From positions 1 through 64,000 of the forward strand of contig JAVYIG010000038.1 in the NCBI GenBank assembly GCA_035222895.1: 64,000 nucleotides of DNA, given 5' to 3'. Shown here one piece after another: positions 37,901 to 40,900 of the stretch. The notes under the pieces are model-generated. The model was not told the DNA's origin and made no database searches. It saw only the letters and a program-made list of their open reading frames with translations. The position numbers were made by a program, and so were the translations under genes. Source of the DNA: Strongylocentrotus droebachiensis (lineage: Eukaryota > Echinodermata > Echinoidea > Camarodonta > Strongylocentrotidae). Position 1 is the stretch's first letter, and each line of letters opens with the position of its first letter.

Positions 37901-40900
37901 TTTTTTAACTGCATTTCATTGTTTCATTACTCTTAATTCTCAGCTGATTTAATCAGACCTTTTTTTGCAAGATGCCTTTGTTTACTCAAGTCAAATCCTG
38001 ATTACTATACCTCTCTTATCTCTGTTTTGATGGAATCCCTGTCATCGGTGCCTTTGAATTTCCTAGAAACGGACTCTCGTTGCAACCGAAGCTCCTCCTG
38101 TAAATCTTTCAGACGTTTCTCAACCCTCTCTGATGGCTGCAAAAGATGAAAGAGAAAAAGAAATCTATACTTAATCAACATTTACAATTTTCATTTCATG
38201 CATGGTTATTTTTTTTCTAAAAAAACATTGCTTTAAAAACTCACTTATCTTCATATTCATGCCATCACAACCAACGTTTACAATTTTCTAAACACCTGGT
38301 ACTATACTCTAACCAAAGACTACTGTATATATTATTTCCAGGCCATACCAATATACTTCTAATTTTTCAAATTTTCTTCAAAAAAATGTACATAAATGTC
38401 TGAATCATAACTACATGTGCAATTTGTCTTTAGTGCATAAATTAAAAACATCTCACCAAAGAGAGGACAGCAGAACTTTTGGCTCGGGTGAGCTAAAATA
38501 TGAAACTACACTACACTACACTACACGTAACCCTGACCCTAATCCTAATGTGAGGGTTAGGCTAACCCCAAACTTATCAGATTAATTATTTTGTTAAATG
38601 TCACATCATAAGCAATCTCTTAATCTAGCAGTGTAAACAATAAATCAAATCAAATCAAATCAAAGATTATACCTTGCTTTCTTGCCACTGTGACCGCTTC
38701 ACAGAGTCTGAAAGGTCGAGAAGGATTTTCTTATTTTCAGACTCCACCTGGCTGCGACGATTCCTTTCTTGACTGAGCTCTTCTGCCAGTCGGGCCTGAT
38801 CTCGGCCCAGATCACGAACGTCCCGATGGATCACATGAACCTGAGAGTGCAAGGGTCAAAGTTTGTTTAATACAACCTGTTATATTTAATGATAATAATA
38901 CTACAGCATTTATTGAGCGCCATCGATCTAGTATACTATTCTGAGGTGCAGAGGGAGATTAATACTCTGGCTTTAGCACAGCTGCAATTACGGCACTCTA
39001 GCATTTCAAGGAATTAATTCCTGCCAGGTACCCATTTACATCACATGGGTTGAGTGTGGCAAATGTATATCAATGTCTTGCCATTGGACTGTGGATCACA
39101 AGGTACAAGGTCCTTGCTATATCACTTATATCCTTTGTCAAGACATTAATCTACATTTGCCACTCTCCACCCAGGAAAGATAAATGGGTATCAAGTAGGA
39201 AGAACGTCCTTAAATGCTGTTGCACCTTCTCATGGCAGAACAGCTAAAGCTTGGGGTAATAATACTCAATATTAAGTGCAGAAGACTTGTATAGTGGTTG
39301 CACTATGCAGCTTTCATTATAACAATTTCTACCCATGTTTTGTTTTTCATGAAGTGATGTTTAGTAGTAACTAGTTTATGAAACGACTTTTTTAAATGGC
39401 AGAACAGTTAAAGCTGGGGTAATAATACCCTGTATTAAGAGCAGAAGACTTGTATAGTGGTTGCACTATGCAATTATCATTATAACAATTTCTACCCATG
39501 TTTTATTTTTCATAAAGTGATGGTTAGTATAGTAACTGGTTTATAAAATGACTTTATTACAAGTGTTTTTCCCTTTTTCTTTTTGGTGACTCACATCAAT
39601 GAAGGGTAGAGTGAATCTTATGGCAGTCATTTCAAATCATTTGTAGTACTCCCTTGTTCAGGACATCAAATGAATATTTTCAATTCCATCACAAATAAAT
39701 GTATTAAATTCAATGAGCTACGGCTAAGGGGAATGTACAAAAACAGAATATCTTTATCAAGCTCTGTTGATTCTAACACAACACTTTTTAATGCACTGTC
39801 AAAACACAAATGTTTGAACTATGTATGATGATAACTTATAATAAGTCAAATAATAAGTAAATAAATTAAATTTTAATAATCCAGTGTCTCACCTCATCAG
39901 CATTTTGACTGAATCTTACAGAAGGCCTCCTCGTCCTCTGAAACAAAATAGGATAATCATCAATCAATGAAATAATACTACAAATGTTGAGAAGCTGCAT
40001 ATCACACATAATATGAGCATTACAAAAAAGCATTTGATTAAAAAAGAAGAAGTTATAATTAGTGTATCAATGTTAGAGATAAATTTACATAAAGAAATCC
40101 TAAAGTGCAGTAAAGATTTATTCTTAAATATTCCAGCTAGGTATTCTGACATTTGCTGTCATGGCAGCAAAAAAAGGATTAGGGTGTAATAGGGTTTGGT
40201 TGCGATCTGGTTATAGGTGAAATACAGGGATAGGTAGAGTGCTTGGCACATTATTAAAGAAATTCACTATATTTGTCGCCAAAAGATGTTGTGCAATTCC
40301 TAGACATCAATCAACAAATCTGAATAAAAAAACTTTGATATTTATTCAAATATCAAAGTTATCATAGTTATCATTATGCAGTACCTAAATTTGAGTTTTC
40401 AAAATGTTACTTTCACCTTCTTCATCCCTTTCCCTCTGCCTCTCTCTTTAGCATTCTTATCATAATGGCTCAGCTGCAACTGTATAACCGTGGTAATAAT
40501 ATGATACCTTGTACAGAGCGAAGTAGAGTATATTTGTACAGTAGCTGTGCTTTATAATTGTAAATATTAGGATTATTCATTTTTGTCTAATTCTCTCTCT
40601 CTCTCTCAATTTTTCTACTTCATCTATATCTTTTCATTCTCTATCATCCCCTTTACTCTATTGTTTTCCCACTCTCTTTCTTTCTCTCTCTCTCTTTCTC
40701 TCTCACACATTCAATCTCCATATCTCATTCTCTCTATTGCTCTCATTCGTTCACTCTCTTTCTCCTACTCACCGCATGCGATGCTGAAGCTGATCTTCTA
40801 TGCCTTGAGTCTGATCTTAATTCACTTGCTGACATTGTGTCAGACTCATGTCTTGAGAATCTGTCAGAGCGATCCCTACTCAGTTGAGAATCTTGTTGAC

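Noticed and set aside
38523-38565. Telomere-like TAACCCTGACCCTAATCCTA followed by GAGGGTTAGG
   Set aside because: Only about three imperfect units with an inverted piece; too short to call an interstitial telomeric repeat.
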